A DNA stretch of 64,000 nt from Casuarius casuarius (GCA_003342895.1 PTFA01000086.1:580939-644938), one strand, 5' to 3'. Counted from the first letter of the stretch, positions 33,185-44,893 are shown. The notes: generated by a model not told the origin, from the letters alone. Program-made: numbers and translations.

Positions 33185-35125
33185 AAAACACAAAGCCCAG
33201 GCACATAGTGGTGTTTAAATATCTGATCACTATATAGGCGCCGAACTCCCACCGAAACCAAAATAAAGAGAATCTAAAATCTTTGTGGAACTAACTCTGA
33301 AGGATTTGCCACCCAACATAGGCAGCGAACTGCTGCAAGGGCTAGAAAGCANGTGCCCCAGCTCCCAGGACTTGCTGCGACCAACAGACACCGCCAGAGG
33401 AATAAGATATCTTATGGTAAAGCAACAAGCGTTTCAGGTTGTGTGATGTGAATTCAAGTGACTGACACTCCTTGATAGATGTGCTGCTTCTCCAGGTTTA
33501 TACCGTACCTCGTAAAAAAGCTGTGAGCCAAAACCAGCCTGCTGGCAGGGGAAGTGGAGGGATTGGGAGAGGCAGAGATTAGCATCCCAAAACGAAAGAG
33601 GTACATATTTAGATGGCTATGAATACACAGAGGTACTTTTTGTTCATCTCCTCACACCACTTACTTGCTGTTTTTAATTTCCTTAAAGACTNTAATTTTA
33701 AAAGATCAATATTTCTTCAATTTGTTTTCTTGCACCCCTCATGCAGGTTTAACGTTACAGCAATGAATGCAAGTCCAGCTGAGACAGTTTTTTTGTCCCC
33801 ACCCAGGAAAACCGTTTGATTCATTTAATGCTGTGCCAAGGCCGTATGCAAATCTTCCTACTAGGAGCACTGACAGCGCAGGGGATAAACAGAAGTGATG
33901 TGCATGCCGCTGTCCCAGCTCACATCACCAGAATCCCACTCAGGTGAATGCAACCACGGTTAGTCTGAGCTTGCTGCAGCCGTGGCAGGTAATTGTAAGC
34001 GAGAGTGGGGACCCACATACGCAGTGGCTGCAGCTCAGGCTATAGGAGGGACGTCTGNGTAGGAAAATGTGTCTGTCCTCTCCCGGAGCAAACTGGCATT
34101 GTTCTCACAAGACCGTGCCAGTCTGCAGCGCATTAGGGTTTGGCCTGTGTACTCTGTTGAGAAAACAACCGTCCATCTGGATTTCATCCTCTTAAACCCT
34201 CTAAGTGTATTTTATTTGTATATATTCTGTGTCTGACAGAATATTTTATGCAGTTCGAGGATATGCACAAAGATGATGCCTGGTTCAACAGCTCTTTTAT
34301 GTTAAATGTAAAGGATGGCCTTTCTGCTTGGGTCTTTTAAAGCTTATCTGACATAAACATCTGGGTAAAGCTTGGTCATGGAAACANTATGCCTAAGATG
34401 ATGAGGGGGGAGCGACTGGAGGAGCTGAAGGTCTCCTTCATGTTGTCACCTGCAGGAGCCCAGCCTCCCTACTGCTGCCACCGGAAAAGCCAGGCCATGG
34501 GTCCGGCTTCTCGCTTTTAAACAGTGATCAAAATTCCTTTAATCCCTCTGAGTTCCTTTGATGGAAATCAAACGACCCTGCTTTAGTGGCAGGATATCGA
34601 GCAGCTGTGATTGACTCCACTTTGTCCTCTAGAAAGCATATAAAATTAAATTGTGCTTTTATCATCCAAGCGATGTTACTACACTGCCTTCCTTCCTGCT
34701 CCTCTCCCCTCCCCAGTCTTGAACTAGTTATCTAAGCTTTTCATTACTTAAAGCCTGAATTGCTGTTACTTGTGTTTTGCTGTGAACAGTTTATCCTCTT
34801 ATTTCTTCTTTTTTAACAGAAACTTCAGCCAGATCTGTTTCCACTGCCCTCTAATCCCTCCACTGTTTGTACAACACACAAAGCAAGGCCAGTCCAACTG
34901 CAGGACTGATCTGAGAGTACCACATGTGGTTCCTGCTTCGCCCCCCTGAACATCACCTGCCTCTTCTCCCCACAGGCCCCAGTGCGTGGAGCCTCCGTCT
35001 GCTAATGGCACGTGAGATCCGCAGGTGCCGGTTCAGGTCAGCACTGTAGGAAGACCACAGTGACCCAACGCACCATCTCCTGCATCAAGCTTGGAGGAGT
35101 TTTGGAAAGTCTCTCCTTGCTAATT
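33185..35125. other. Block without a recognisable gene
   Basis: No gene is recognised. An octamer word (ATGCAAAT) lies near 33847. At 34788-34819 a long pyrimidine tract ending in TTTTTTAACAG makes a strong candidate 3' splice site, and a second (CTCTTCTCCCCACAG) ends near 34974. No exon with a plausible product follows. Confidence 0.4.
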
Positions 35126-35127
35126 AT

Positions 35128-35173
35128 TAAAAAAAAAAAAAAAAGAAAGAAAGAAAAGAGAGAGAGAGAGGAG
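35128..35173 (+). repeat. A16 tract with GAAA and AG repeats
   Basis: An A run (about 35129-35144), then GAAAGAAAGAAAAG, then an AGAGAGAGAGAG run. This is a compound purine microsatellite. Confidence 0.9.
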
Positions 35174-38070
35174 ATTTCCCTAAAAGTAACAAGACTCCAG
35201 AACGATTTCAAGGAGCAGCGTTTCAGACTAATGACTACATGACAATATTTTTAGAGGAAGAGCAAAGGTGCATCTCTCAGAAAGCAAACAACCCTTTCCT
35301 TTCCCCTCTGGAGAGCCTAAAACCAAAATAGAAATATTCCTCTCTTTCTTTTCTCCCTAGATCATGTAAATTTTGTGGAAGAATATTATCAAAGTAGGAC
35401 ACTGTGTAAAGTCCTCTTTAGGTGTGGTACTTACATTGTTCAGAAGTGGGAATTTATTCTGGGTAACCTGGTCTACCCAGGATTCATCGCTGTCTGAGAG
35501 ACGGATGCTCTTGCCCATGTAACAGCCTGGTACCCCTGTCCAGCAGGGCTAATAACCCCTTTTTGGCCATATATTTCTCTCTGTGCAGCTTGCTCTCTTT
35601 GGAAGAGGTTAAAGTGGCAGAATTCTAACAACCCAAAGAGCTTCATTAAGAAATCTGAATGTATTAGGTGAAAATGCAGCCTTCAATCAACTGAATTAAT
35701 GTTTCCAGTAATGCTACTCGTATGCAATAGGTAACCAGGCTGTGTGTTGATAGGCTACTTTTCTCTAAAAGATAACTGACAGAGGGGAGAAAAATTGCTT
35801 TTTAAGCTGTCCTGCTTCTGATCACTGTTTCATGTGGAAGTACTGATGAGGAACAGGAGGGAAGTGGAGGCAGCATGGAGAAGGTAATTTTTGCTCCCTG
35901 ATTTTCAGAGCGAGTCTCAACCAAGACAACAGCTCAGATTTGCCCTTTCAGCATTGCTCTATAGCTGCCCTGTGCCTGTGGGTTTAGGCGCAGCATATAC
36001 AAACCTATCTGGGCAAGGTGCTCTGGTCTCACAGGGGCTGCTGAGCAGTTCTCTGGATGCTTTCCATCACAGAACCAAAGGAATTACAAATTCTGCCCCA
36101 AAGTCTCCGTAGTTGAGGCTGAAGTTAGTGTTCCACTTTGGGTGCAATTTTCAGTTCCTTTATTGAGGAGAACAAAAGATTCACATATGGTTTTTTCTTT
36201 AAAATTCCTGCCTTAGGTTCATTTTAGTACCTTTCTGACCAGCACTGCAGACTTTGAGCCTCAGGGCTGCAAAGAGTTTTGCCCATTTTTGGACTTCGCA
36301 ATAAATGTTTTGCCCAGATTTACATTCAACTTCAGAAGATGCAAACCATTCCTACTCCTCATTTAATGAAGGGTCATCACTCAAAGAAATCCACTTCCCA
36401 CCTTAAGAAATTACATTGTTTAAGCTNAGGAAATCTGTTTTCAATTAATAATGGAGTATGAAACATACATAATTTACAACAATGACACTGGGGGAAAACA
36501 TTGCTGCTGTCGTATTGTTTCAACAAGGTGATCAATGACATCAAAATACCAGTCCCAGGAGCTTGAATTGTTCCAGACTATAGTCAGGAGAAGTAAAATG
36601 GTTCCACCTACTCACCAGTGAAAAGGAATATCTCTTGAAAGAAATCCTTCAAATTTCAGTTATTCTGGACCCTATGCGATATTTCGTAGCTCTTCTTGGT
36701 GGCGCTTTTATGATGATGATGATGATCAGACCTACAAGTGACATCGATACTTGTGAGACAAAAACAAAATGAAATGGTTAGAGCATAGACATTCTGGAAA
36801 ATCTAAGCAAATAATAACTAAAAAAATGCACTGGAAAAAGACAGTGGATCTTAATTAAGAGCCTGCCTTTCTTATAATAAAGACAAATCATTTACAGCTT
36901 GTTTTTAAACTTCTATCAGTATTTCTTTTTCAAACAGTCAAGGAGTGGAACTAACAAAGTATGCTGTNTGGCCCCAGCAAGATAATCAGCAGCTTAATTG
37001 GACCAAAGTGCGTCAACATCTTTGAGCTCAGTACCAACAAAAGTCCACCAAGAAGTAGCCACATAATTCAGCATCTAAACTTCAGCTATTCCCTTCGCAT
37101 GAATCAGAGAATCCTATAATTGCTCCCAAGTGGCAAAACCACAAGCATGGAAGCAAATGAACCATGATAAGAGTCTCTCATACTAAAAGCATCATAAAAG
37201 ACCAAACACAAAGCCTAGCAAGAAATGGCCTTCTCCACATGGCACAGCTCTGAGCAGGCTGCGTCCACCCCCGGGTGTAGCCTGGGCTCTTCCATGCTCT
37301 GGAATTCAGCTGCTTCGTGACAATATTCCAGACGAGGAATTAGCACTTCTGGAAGCTTTCAGGGATCAAAGGTTGCCACCTCCAGAAGTTTTTTNGTACT
37401 GAGGACATGATGTAGTAGTCTGGCTCTAGCTGGAAAAATACTTTAGATGACACTCAGACCACTTGTGGCAAGAGGCTGGGGAGCTGGGACCAAGGTCGGC
37501 TGCAGCCTGGCGGAGCTGGTCCCTCTGCCCCTGCTCCAGGCGGGCTTTGGCCTTGCGCCGATGTGGCTCGTGGCAGAATATGCCCCTGCTTCTGATCCAC
37601 AGGGCACAGGGGGCTGCTGCAAAAGCTCCTCGGGGATCTTACGGACATGGCTCCAAATCTAGGAAAACCCACTATTTTTAACACAGACTGCAGTCATCAC
37701 ATGGAGTAATTAGATAACAGTTAACTAGCCTACAGTGCTCCACCAGAAGTGACCCCAAAGCTCCCAGATCAGAGAGAAGCGGCCTTCCCCGGGTGAGACG
37801 AAGGGCAGCATCCTGACGGCGAGCAACAGGAAGGCAGCCCTTAAGCTGTGGGGACGGAGAGTGATTTTTTACGGGTGACGCATCCGGGGTAGAGACAAGG
37901 GTAGTGTTTCAGTGGGATTGCAGGGATTTCCTGCGACAAAACGGGAGTGTTGCTTCTGTCTCTGTTGGTGATGGCGAAGATGGTTGTTGCTGCCTCTGGC
38001 TCCAGCTGCTAAGAGTATTAGACATTCATTTTCCATTCTCCTTGAAGCGGGAATTAGGTACTCAGCACAG
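35174..38070. other. Block without a recognisable gene
   Basis: No gene is recognised. Moderate GC-rich text at 37440-37660 gives several overlapping open frames without domains. The rest is AT-rich and complex. Confidence 0.45.
36710..36726 (+). repeat. (ATG)n microsatellite
   Basis: Between five and six perfect ATG units. Confidence 0.9.
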
Positions 38071-38079
38071 TATTTACAA

Positions 38080-38215
38080 NCCTCTGAACGATGTAGCAGT
38101 CAAAGTCCTATTTTCAATGATTTATCAGGTGCTTTGAAGACCCCTTTGATAACATGCGCCTAATTCCTTTAGGCACTATCAAATATTCAGTCTTTCCTGA
38201 GGATGGCTGACTAAA
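38080..38215. other. Candidate conserved non-coding element
   Basis: CTATTTTCAATGATTTATC, then GCTTTGAAGACCCCTTTGAT (TCF/LEF-like CTTTGA cores at 38131 and 38144), then TAACATGCGCCTAATTCC. The text is complex, repeat-free and not open in one frame. Motif evidence only. Confidence 0.22.
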
Positions 38216-38366
38216 CAGAAGTCTCAACATTCATGTCATAAATATCTCAAGACAAGCCTGTTGANTCAGTGAAATGTGTGGTTGGCTCCTATTGTAAATG
38301 CATTCACAGAAAACCTCACAGAGCGCTGCCGCTTGGGATTAGTCGTAAGCAAAATAAATAACAAAC

Positions 38367-38501
38367 TTTTTTTTTTTTAATAACATTTTGATACATTACA
38401 AAGTGGCTGTTCTTTTAATTTTACACCACATCGTTTGGGATGACATGTAGCAGCATAATTTGTCAAGACAAGATATATAAAAATAAATAAATAAAAAAGG
38501 A
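38367..38501 (+). repeat. T12 tract and AT-rich (AAAT)n run
   Basis: T12 at 38367-38378, and ATATATAAAAATAAATAAAT near 38473-38495, separated by complex sequence. Confidence 0.75.
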
Positions 38502-38509
38502 TTAAAAGG

Positions 38510-39205
38510 AAAGCCCGTTCTGAAAGTTTGTCACTTGGAAAAGGCTATAATTTAAATCAGAACTGTCTGGATTAGATTATTCCGACAAGCTAAAAGGAGG
38601 CAAAATTTTGCTACACATTTATGAAGCAAAAATGAAATGGAAGGTAAACAATGACTTCTAATGGAGGGAGTATCTCTTGAAACCATCGGCTTCTGGGTTT
38701 GCATCCAGATCTGATAATGTCTTGGTAGCTCTGAGCAAGCCATGGACCTTTAAAATTTCAGATTCGCTGATGAGCCAGGCCACGAGCCAGCAGCACAACC
38801 ATATTCCTCTGCAGCAGATTCAAATCATTGGGCATAAGAGAGCAGGGGACAGAACTGTGATGTTTAAGGTGATCATTCTACTGAGCACATTCTTAGACAC
38901 TGCCAGGCAAAAACAGTTACTGAGCAATTTTGGAAAACGTGAAAACCTTCAAACTCCAGAAATCTCTCCACCATAACATGCAAAGCCGCAGCAGTGATGG
39001 AGCAGACATGCTTCTGAGAAAATACAAACCAGCATCTCTGAAGGCAGCCAGTCAACCAGAAATCAAACTAACCCGTGCAGAGCTTTTAATTCTAGCAAAG
39101 AACAAAGTCAGTTCCAGCTAGAGAAGAGGAGATCCAACTTATCTCATAGCCCTGGGACCAACTTAAATACCTAAGAGAAGACTGAAATGCTTGTTCCTGG
39201 TCTGA
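38510..39205. other. Block without a recognisable gene
   Basis: No gene is recognised. Frames at 38677-38976 (+) and 38873-39055 (-) have no known domain. Confidence 0.4.
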
Positions 39206-39211
39206 AGGAGG

Positions 39212-39255
39212 AAGGATCGAACCAGAAGCTGCCACCCCTGAGCTACACTGGCAGA
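39212..39255 (-). repeat. tRNA-like relic (A-box and B-box, anticodon arm missing)
   Basis: On the minus strand, GTGTAGCTCAGGGGTGGCAG resembles the 5' arm and A-box of tRNA-Ala-type genes (GTGTAGCTCAGTGG). It is followed within about 10 bases by CTGGTTCGATCC, a good B-box. A full tRNA has about 30 bases between the boxes, so the anticodon arm is absent. It could be a decayed tRNA, the head of a tRNA-derived SINE with an internal deletion, or chance. It cannot be a working tRNA. Confidence 0.3.
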
Positions 39256-39259
39256 GGTG

Positions 39260-40710
39260 TAGGCTAGTATCTGACTTTTTTCTGAAATTTTCCTGAATTT
39301 CACCATGATGAGTGGAAACATTGGAACATCTATTGGAACAGATTCCCAGCAAAACTGCACATTTCTAAGAATCNGCATTTCCCACTGGGAACCTTTTCTA
39401 AAGTAAAATGAATTATAATATGGAGTTTGTACAGCACTTTTTGAAGAAAAACAGTATTATTAAAACAGTACTCTTCTATTTCAAGTAATTACTATAATAA
39501 AACCAAGACAATTACATTTACATTATTTTATTACTTTTTGTCTCAAAGGATCCTACATGAACTGTAAAAAGAAAGTATGATGGAAGTATAATAATTTCTG
39601 CATCTCAGTAGCTGTACCCACTTGGGTAGNCACCAGAGAAGAAAATCTTTAACTTTCCAGAACCCTGAAAATTTAAAGACCCTGNTTGTCAGAATGGCAC
39701 TGTCCTTACACTTCTATAAGCTGTGTTTACAGAGAAATGTCAGCAGAATCCTGGCATTTGTATTTTAATTACAGTCATACCAAAAACAGCCCTGTGCCAC
39801 AAGTGTTTGCAAATCTAGCCTCCCAAGCAGCACATGAAANAATGTAGTCCTAACTGTTCTCCCGGTCAGGATTTTTCTTTCTAAGCACACGTGTGGAAAC
39901 TTTCTACGTGATAAAGTTCTTGGTTGTTTATTTACTTCTCAAGCAAAAAGAATAGGTATCACTTGCTGAGATTTTAATCTTAGTTCTTAAAAGTCTAGAT
40001 ATGCTCAACATAAGATTCAGCCTCCTGTTTCATACCCTTCAGCCCATGGAAAGCATCACTTTACAGCTTGCCTACAGATATATTTCAATTGGTAATATTC
40101 AAAATTTCCAAATGGAAAATAGCTTCTGGTATGTGAATATGGCCAGATTGCAGGACAATTTTATTCCCACCAGTTGTTGCCATGCAGTGTGAAATTATAG
40201 CTNGTATTACTGCATACTATGGCTTGCAGAAATTTGGACCAAATCTTTAAAAATATTGATGTGTGTGCAAACATTGCCTTGCACATAAATCAAGCGCACA
40301 CACTTAATAATCTGGCTCTTTGACTTTATGAAATGATAGATCAAAACAGAACAAATGAGAAGATGGAACTCAAATTAACACATTAACTGAAACAGGGCAC
40401 TCTCAGATCCTGGAAACCACTCTCTGTCTGGGTGTCACACGTCCGATTACATTCCTCGTAACTCAAATGACAGAACAGACTGAAAGAAGCTAGGATGCCT
40501 ATTCCTACTCATCACCAGCTACTCATAGTAATTTTTTTCAGAGTACTAGTAATTATCCTTAAAGGAGAACAATTAAAATCCGGTGTAATTGGAAGTCTGG
40601 TTATGATTACGGATGAGTCAAACTGCTTTGGAAAATGAACACAGAACTGTTTGGAGCTCCATTGGTATTTTATTAATCATATCATTAAAATGGATACATA
40701 AAGTGGTTGC
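39260..40710. other. AT-rich block without a recognisable gene
   Basis: No gene is recognised. Around 39420-39600 the text is very AT-rich with short A and T runs. Nothing else specific is seen. Confidence 0.45.
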
Positions 40711-40718
40711 AGCTATAC

Positions 40719-40846
40719 AGTGGGATTTTCAAAAGCTCTCAGCACCAGCCACACTCTGCTCCTGGTAANGTTGTTAGGAATTTTATTCCTTGAGTTTAAT
40801 GGGAGCAGAGTTATGCCAGCACTGAGCATTTTTATAACATCCCACC
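40719..40846. repeat. Foldback (MITE-like) element with 44-bp inverted arms
   Basis: The left arm (40719-40762: TGGGATTTTC, AAAAGCTCTCAGCACC, CACTCTGCTCC) pairs with the right arm (40802-40846: GGAGCAGAGTTATGCC, AGCACTGAGC, TTTTTATAACATCCCACC). About three quarters of arm positions match by eye. The 39-base centre contains TTCCTTGAGTTTAATGG. I know this layout from an ancient amniote palindromic repeat with a GATTTTCAAAAGC end and a CAATGGGAGCAGAG core. It is a non-autonomous, inactive copy. The reverse-strand frame at 40713-40907 across it is chance. Confidence 0.6.
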
Positions 40847-40849
40847 CAT

Positions 40850-42160
40850 ATTGTTCATAGGCAGCCAAATCTCTTGCCATTTCTTTAATTCTTCCTGGTG
40901 ATCCCATAATCCTAAAATGGTTTTCCTGTCCCAGAAGCAGCCTCAGGATTGGAGGTGCTGGGGAAGGAATTCAGGTCCTGCAAGACCTTGAGTGTGGGGC
41001 AACGGCGTGGGGGGAAGTTGTCCAACCTTCCCGACGCGGATCAGACCCGAGGGCCGCTAAGGCTCTGGATGACGGGGNGAGGACTTGGCTTGAGCTTTTG
41101 CACTGAGTTTGCTGCTCGGGGTAGAGTGCACGAGATTTGGCCTTACCNAGCTCAAGAATAATGCTGCAATTTGGACCAGATGGTTAGCAACACAGTGCCG
41201 TTTAAAGAAACAGTGTTGAGAGTAGAGAGCTGAAAAATAACGTAACAGGAGATTTATTTGTGGTCTCTGCTTCAGGGCTGTCTAAGAAACATAAGCAGTG
41301 GTTGGTACTTTCAGTTCTTCCAGATAACACGGGACCTTGAACNAAGTGAATTTTGGCTTTTTGCTTTGCAAAACAAAGCCTAATCTGATAAGAAGAGATC
41401 TAAACAAAAGCATGACCCCTTATGCCATGTCAGAGATGGCTCCAGNAGGCATCAAAACTCCAGAGCAGGTTGTTAAAAATCAAGGGGAATCTACCACAAA
41501 ATGCAAAACTTCAGAGAAAAGCTTTCCCACACTTTGCTCCTGACTTAATTTTCTAAAATGGGAAACTTGGACTGAGTCATGCTGGAAAGATAAGCAATGC
41601 TTCACATAAAGCCAAGGGTAAAGGACAAGCAGCAGGAACACAGGCTTGGTTGTCTTCACTGTTTTGGCCTGCTCTGGGCAAACCTCCTCTCTAGAAGTAT
41701 GGACCATCTGCCCTTGGGACTGAGCTCTTTTCACTAGCTGTAGCTAAACAAGTGATCTCAGTAAGCTAGGAAAGACGCACTGTTAGCAAAACCTTGTAGC
41801 AGCGTAGATAACTTAAAAACTATGAGTTTAAAGCAAATTCTTTCATCTGTTTTTANGCAACAAAAACTTCATTCTAGGGACTCACCTACTTATAGCTGAA
41901 TTACACCAATCNTATAAATTGTCTAAAAAAAGGCATTGAAAAATTTTAACCAAGCTGAGAACAAGACTCTGAAAATCCAGGCTAAAATTGAAAGGATTCT
42001 CAGAATAAGATGATATAAAATCTTAATTTTTGTTTTGTAATTAAAAAAAATCTACTTATAATCCTCTTGAAAACTGATCCTCTTGGAATAAATTGTCTTA
42101 ATGCTTTACATCTGAAGGAAGCAAGGTAAGACAGGACTATGCTGGACTTTCTTCTATCTG
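40850..42160. other. Block without a recognisable gene
   Basis: No gene is recognised. A few CpGs lie at 41000-41090 (GGCAACGGCGTG, CCCGACGCGG). The rest is AT-rich and complex. Confidence 0.4.
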
Positions 42161-42163
42161 GGA

Positions 42164-42204
42164 GAAGCTGGAAATAATCTGGAGAAAAGATTATTTCCAA
42201 CTTT
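42164..42204. other. Perfect 12-bp hairpin
   Basis: TGGAAATAATCT (42169-42180) and AGATTATTTCCA (42188-42199) are exact reverse complements around a 7-base loop. Outside a single mismatch, four further positions pair (one of them G-U). It could be a cruciform, a small foldback relic or an RNA hairpin; it is shorter than usual microRNA precursors. Confidence 0.75.
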
Positions 42205-43500
42205 CCAACTCTTTTTCTATAATTAACAGGATGTAAGACATAACAAACAGAGGCTGAAGAAAACCACAAACTCTCCATATGGGGTTTAGTTCCTGTTTAC
42301 TAGTATCCTGTTTACAGCATAGGCTTTGATGGTCAGATAATCAGGCCTCTCATGTTCCCAGAATGACCACACTTATTCTGTACTTATTTAAGGCTGTGAA
42401 GACTTTTTAATAAAAAAATATGTCGAGGAAACAAAGCAGAAGGAGATTATAACAATATGCATCACTACGGAAATACCAGGCTTATTGTTATAGAATACAA
42501 AATTACCAGATACCCTGTTGTGTGAAAATAGTAGGGTGATGCAAACTGCGGGTCCAAGCGGAGATGTGGAGCAGGGGCTAGCTTTCCCCACCGCCGCTGC
42601 CCGGTGCGGAGTCTGGGTCATGTAACTCCTTAGGTGAAGGAAGGAGAAATAACCATTTCTTAGGGCGTCTTTCCCCTGGTGCCTGCAATTTTGTCGTTGA
42701 CAAAGAGCAGAAAGCACATTTACAGACGCTCCAGATGCTGCTATTACGGGGGCAGCACTGCTCCCCAGGCAGCAAGGTACCGCTTCCCAATTGCAAGGAA
42801 ATATTTTGATAGCGGTTTGTGATGACCNGTGTTGAAAGGTACGAGCTAAACACTGCCCTGGATAAACTGCCACCATAGCACTTGTGGAGGACGCAGAGCT
42901 ACTCGGNAGGACCCAGCGCACGAGCAGCCCGGTGCAACCGGCACCACTTCCCTCCCCAGGTCGGAGCCAGGCTGGGGCACCTATTCNAGCCCAAAGGAGA
43001 CTAACGGAGCGATTTCCAGACTGCCTGTAGGCATGGGAGGAGACAGTGCTGACATTGCTCATATTACCATATTTTAAGCCTGGGAGACAAAAAAAAGGAT
43101 TCAAAACAGCAGTCTACAGAGAAGCAGCAATGATCAGGGAGTTGGAGAATCAGTGAAGTATTTATTCAAAAATATTTTAATGACTCATAGCTGTTGCACA
43201 TGTCCTCAAGAAGCAAGGGCNTGCTACCTAGTGGCTGGACAAAAACTCTGCTGATGGAGTTTGGAGTGGGAATGGCAAAATCTCATGATTTGGGGGCTTT
43301 TTGTAACCCCAAAGAATAACATTTTGCAATATCAGCTATTCTTGTGATTTCCCATGCCTGCAGGCACACAGTTTGGCTTCAGACGCAGTTCCTTTCCAGT
43401 TTTGACCTGAACTGGAACCAAAGTTGCGTCGACAAGGTCTCAACTTGGGAAAACCACAGAAACTTGGAGCTGGNATAACAGTTTTAAGGATCTCTTGCTA
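42205..43500. other. Block without a recognisable gene
   Basis: The minus-strand frame at 42388-43104 (238 codons) contains several unknown bases and has no recognisable domain, so I do not call it a gene. Locally GC-rich text at 42565-42610 and 42890-43000 keeps it open. TGCCTGCAGGCA at 43355-43366 is a perfect 12-bp palindrome. Confidence 0.4.
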
Positions 43501-43506
43501 TGATGT

Positions 43507-43556
43507 CATTTTCTGTTGCCTTCTTCACAAAAGAGTGAGGAAGGCAACAGAACATG
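43507..43556. other. Strong 50-base hairpin
   Basis: TTCTGTTGCCTTCTTCAC (43511-43528) pairs with GTGAGGAAGGCAACAGAA (43535-43552) around the 6-base loop AAAAGA: 18 consecutive pairs with one G-U wobble. After a single mismatch (43510/43553), three more positions pair (CAT with ATG), making 21 pairs in all. It is the most regular small hairpin I found. As RNA it would be stable, but at 50 bases it is short for a canonical pre-microRNA and the loop is small. It may be a recent inverted duplication, a cruciform or a foldback relic. Confidence 0.8.
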
Positions 43557-43559
43557 TCT

Positions 43560-44255
43560 CCGTGGTATAATTAACGTTTCTTTACAAACAGCTTCTTCCC
43601 CCTTCTTTATAATACACAACTTTTAGAAATTTCATTCTGTATGGCAGAGGCCAATTTTTCATTGCTGTGTTTTTTTCTGTAACAAATTTACCACCATTAA
43701 TTTCATTGTTAAGCTTCTGCAGCATTACTAGTGATGTACAAAGTGTACGGAATGTACAAAAGTGGGATTTCATTCTCNTTTTTTTAGTTGAGAGTCAGCA
43801 TAAAGCCTGCTGTGAAAAGAGCTTTCTATTTTTATTTCTTCTTTAGTAGAAGTTTTGTTATGAGAACAGTGATTTAGAGAAATTACACTTAGCAATCAAG
43901 ATTTTCTCATCACTTGTAGACATATATGCTTGGAAAACTTGCAAATGTTTAAGTAAATAAAATTAAGAATTATTGCTAGATAGTCACTGAGATAGCCTAT
44001 TATTTTGTATAACAGCTTTTATCTCTGGAAGAACTGAGGGCTTGTTATGAATAAAACCGCTGAAATGATGCNTTGCAAATAAANAAAAGAGTTTTTGTTT
44101 ATTTAGATTTTTGCTTGTAATTCATTCACAAATACCTTTTAATTTTGCTTTTGAACCTGTTCAGTGTCTGAAATGGTTTACTTACAAAGCCATGTTGCTA
44201 TGCAAGATTCACTAATGTCGTATACTGGCTTTATACATTGGATTTATAAGGACTG
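43560..44255. other. AT-rich block without a recognisable gene
   Basis: No gene is recognised. Many short A and T runs and several unknown bases (for example 44072 and 44084). It is similar in style to the AT-rich block at 5.7-6.1 kb. Confidence 0.45.
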
Positions 44256-44260
44256 CTCAT

Positions 44261-44312
44261 CAGCAAGTCAATGGAGTTGTGCTACTTACATCATCCGACA
44301 GTCTGGCCCTTA
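44261..44312. repeat. Old CAATGGAGT/CTGGCCC-type repeat fragment
   Basis: AGTCAATGGAGTTGTGCTAC, then TTACATCATCCGACAGTCTG, then GCCC. This matches the order CAATGGAGTT-(a)CACC-...-CTGGCCC of the ancient palindromic repeats found elsewhere in the window. Confidence 0.5.
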
Positions 44313-44390
44313 NATAGTTCTGTCTGTATCAGCTAAAATCGGATGACATATATAGGCTATCATGCTTCCTCTCCATTAGTAACACAGCTA

Positions 44391-44413
44391 TTTTTATTTA
44401 TTTATTTATTTTA
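44391..44413 (+). repeat. (TTTA)n microsatellite
   Basis: About five TTTA units flanked by T runs. Confidence 0.9.
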
Positions 44414-44419
44414 CAAAGG

Positions 44420-44845
44420 GAATCAATCACTCATATCTTATGAAAGAGGAGGAAAGTCCCTGTGACTCACATAGAACCACCTTAATTAGTATGGTTTGAA
44501 AAGGCATGTCGGTCAGGATATGCTTCCTCAGGGAGATGGCCTCCTGGGAAATAGGCTAATGTCTAAAAATTTCTTGGAAAAGATGGAAAACAGATGGAAA
44601 CTTTTTCAACACTTTTGCTTTGGTATGTGAATTATTTTAGTGTTCATGAAAAGGATGAGATTAAAAGCCTCAGAACACGGTTAATTAATGGCAATAATCT
44701 TTATATAGCTTGCACCATAAATATACCTGGCCTTTAAAAGAAGAACAAAAGAGGTGTTTGAAGAGGTATCATGGGAGTGGAAGATTTCGATCTTGTTTAG
44801 CCTGAGGTTTATCGCAAGAACTCCCTCTGGCCAAGATCTCCTCTC
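44420..44845. other. Block without a recognisable gene
   Basis: Nothing specific is recognised; AT-rich complex sequence. Confidence 0.4.
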
Positions 44846-44850
44846 ACAGG

Positions 44851-44893
44851 CTCCTGATTCATACCAATATAAATGAGGAGAGAATCTGGCCCA
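44851..44893. repeat. Old CTGGCCC-type repeat fragment
   Basis: CTCCTGATTCATACCAATAT, then AAATGAGGAGAGAATCTGGC, then CC. The phrase '(A)CCAATATAAATGAG...AATCTGGCCC' is the same ancient repeat theme as the copy 540 bases to the left, so the two may be remains of one longer element. Confidence 0.5.

Noticed and set aside
37105..37125. GAATCAGAGAATCCTATAAT as a possible young CR1 end
   Set aside because: The repeated ATTCTATG-type CR1 tail and any adjoining CR1 text are missing.
42388..43104. 238-codon open frame on the minus strand
   Set aside because: Several unknown bases, no known domain, and composition-driven openness in GC-rich parts.
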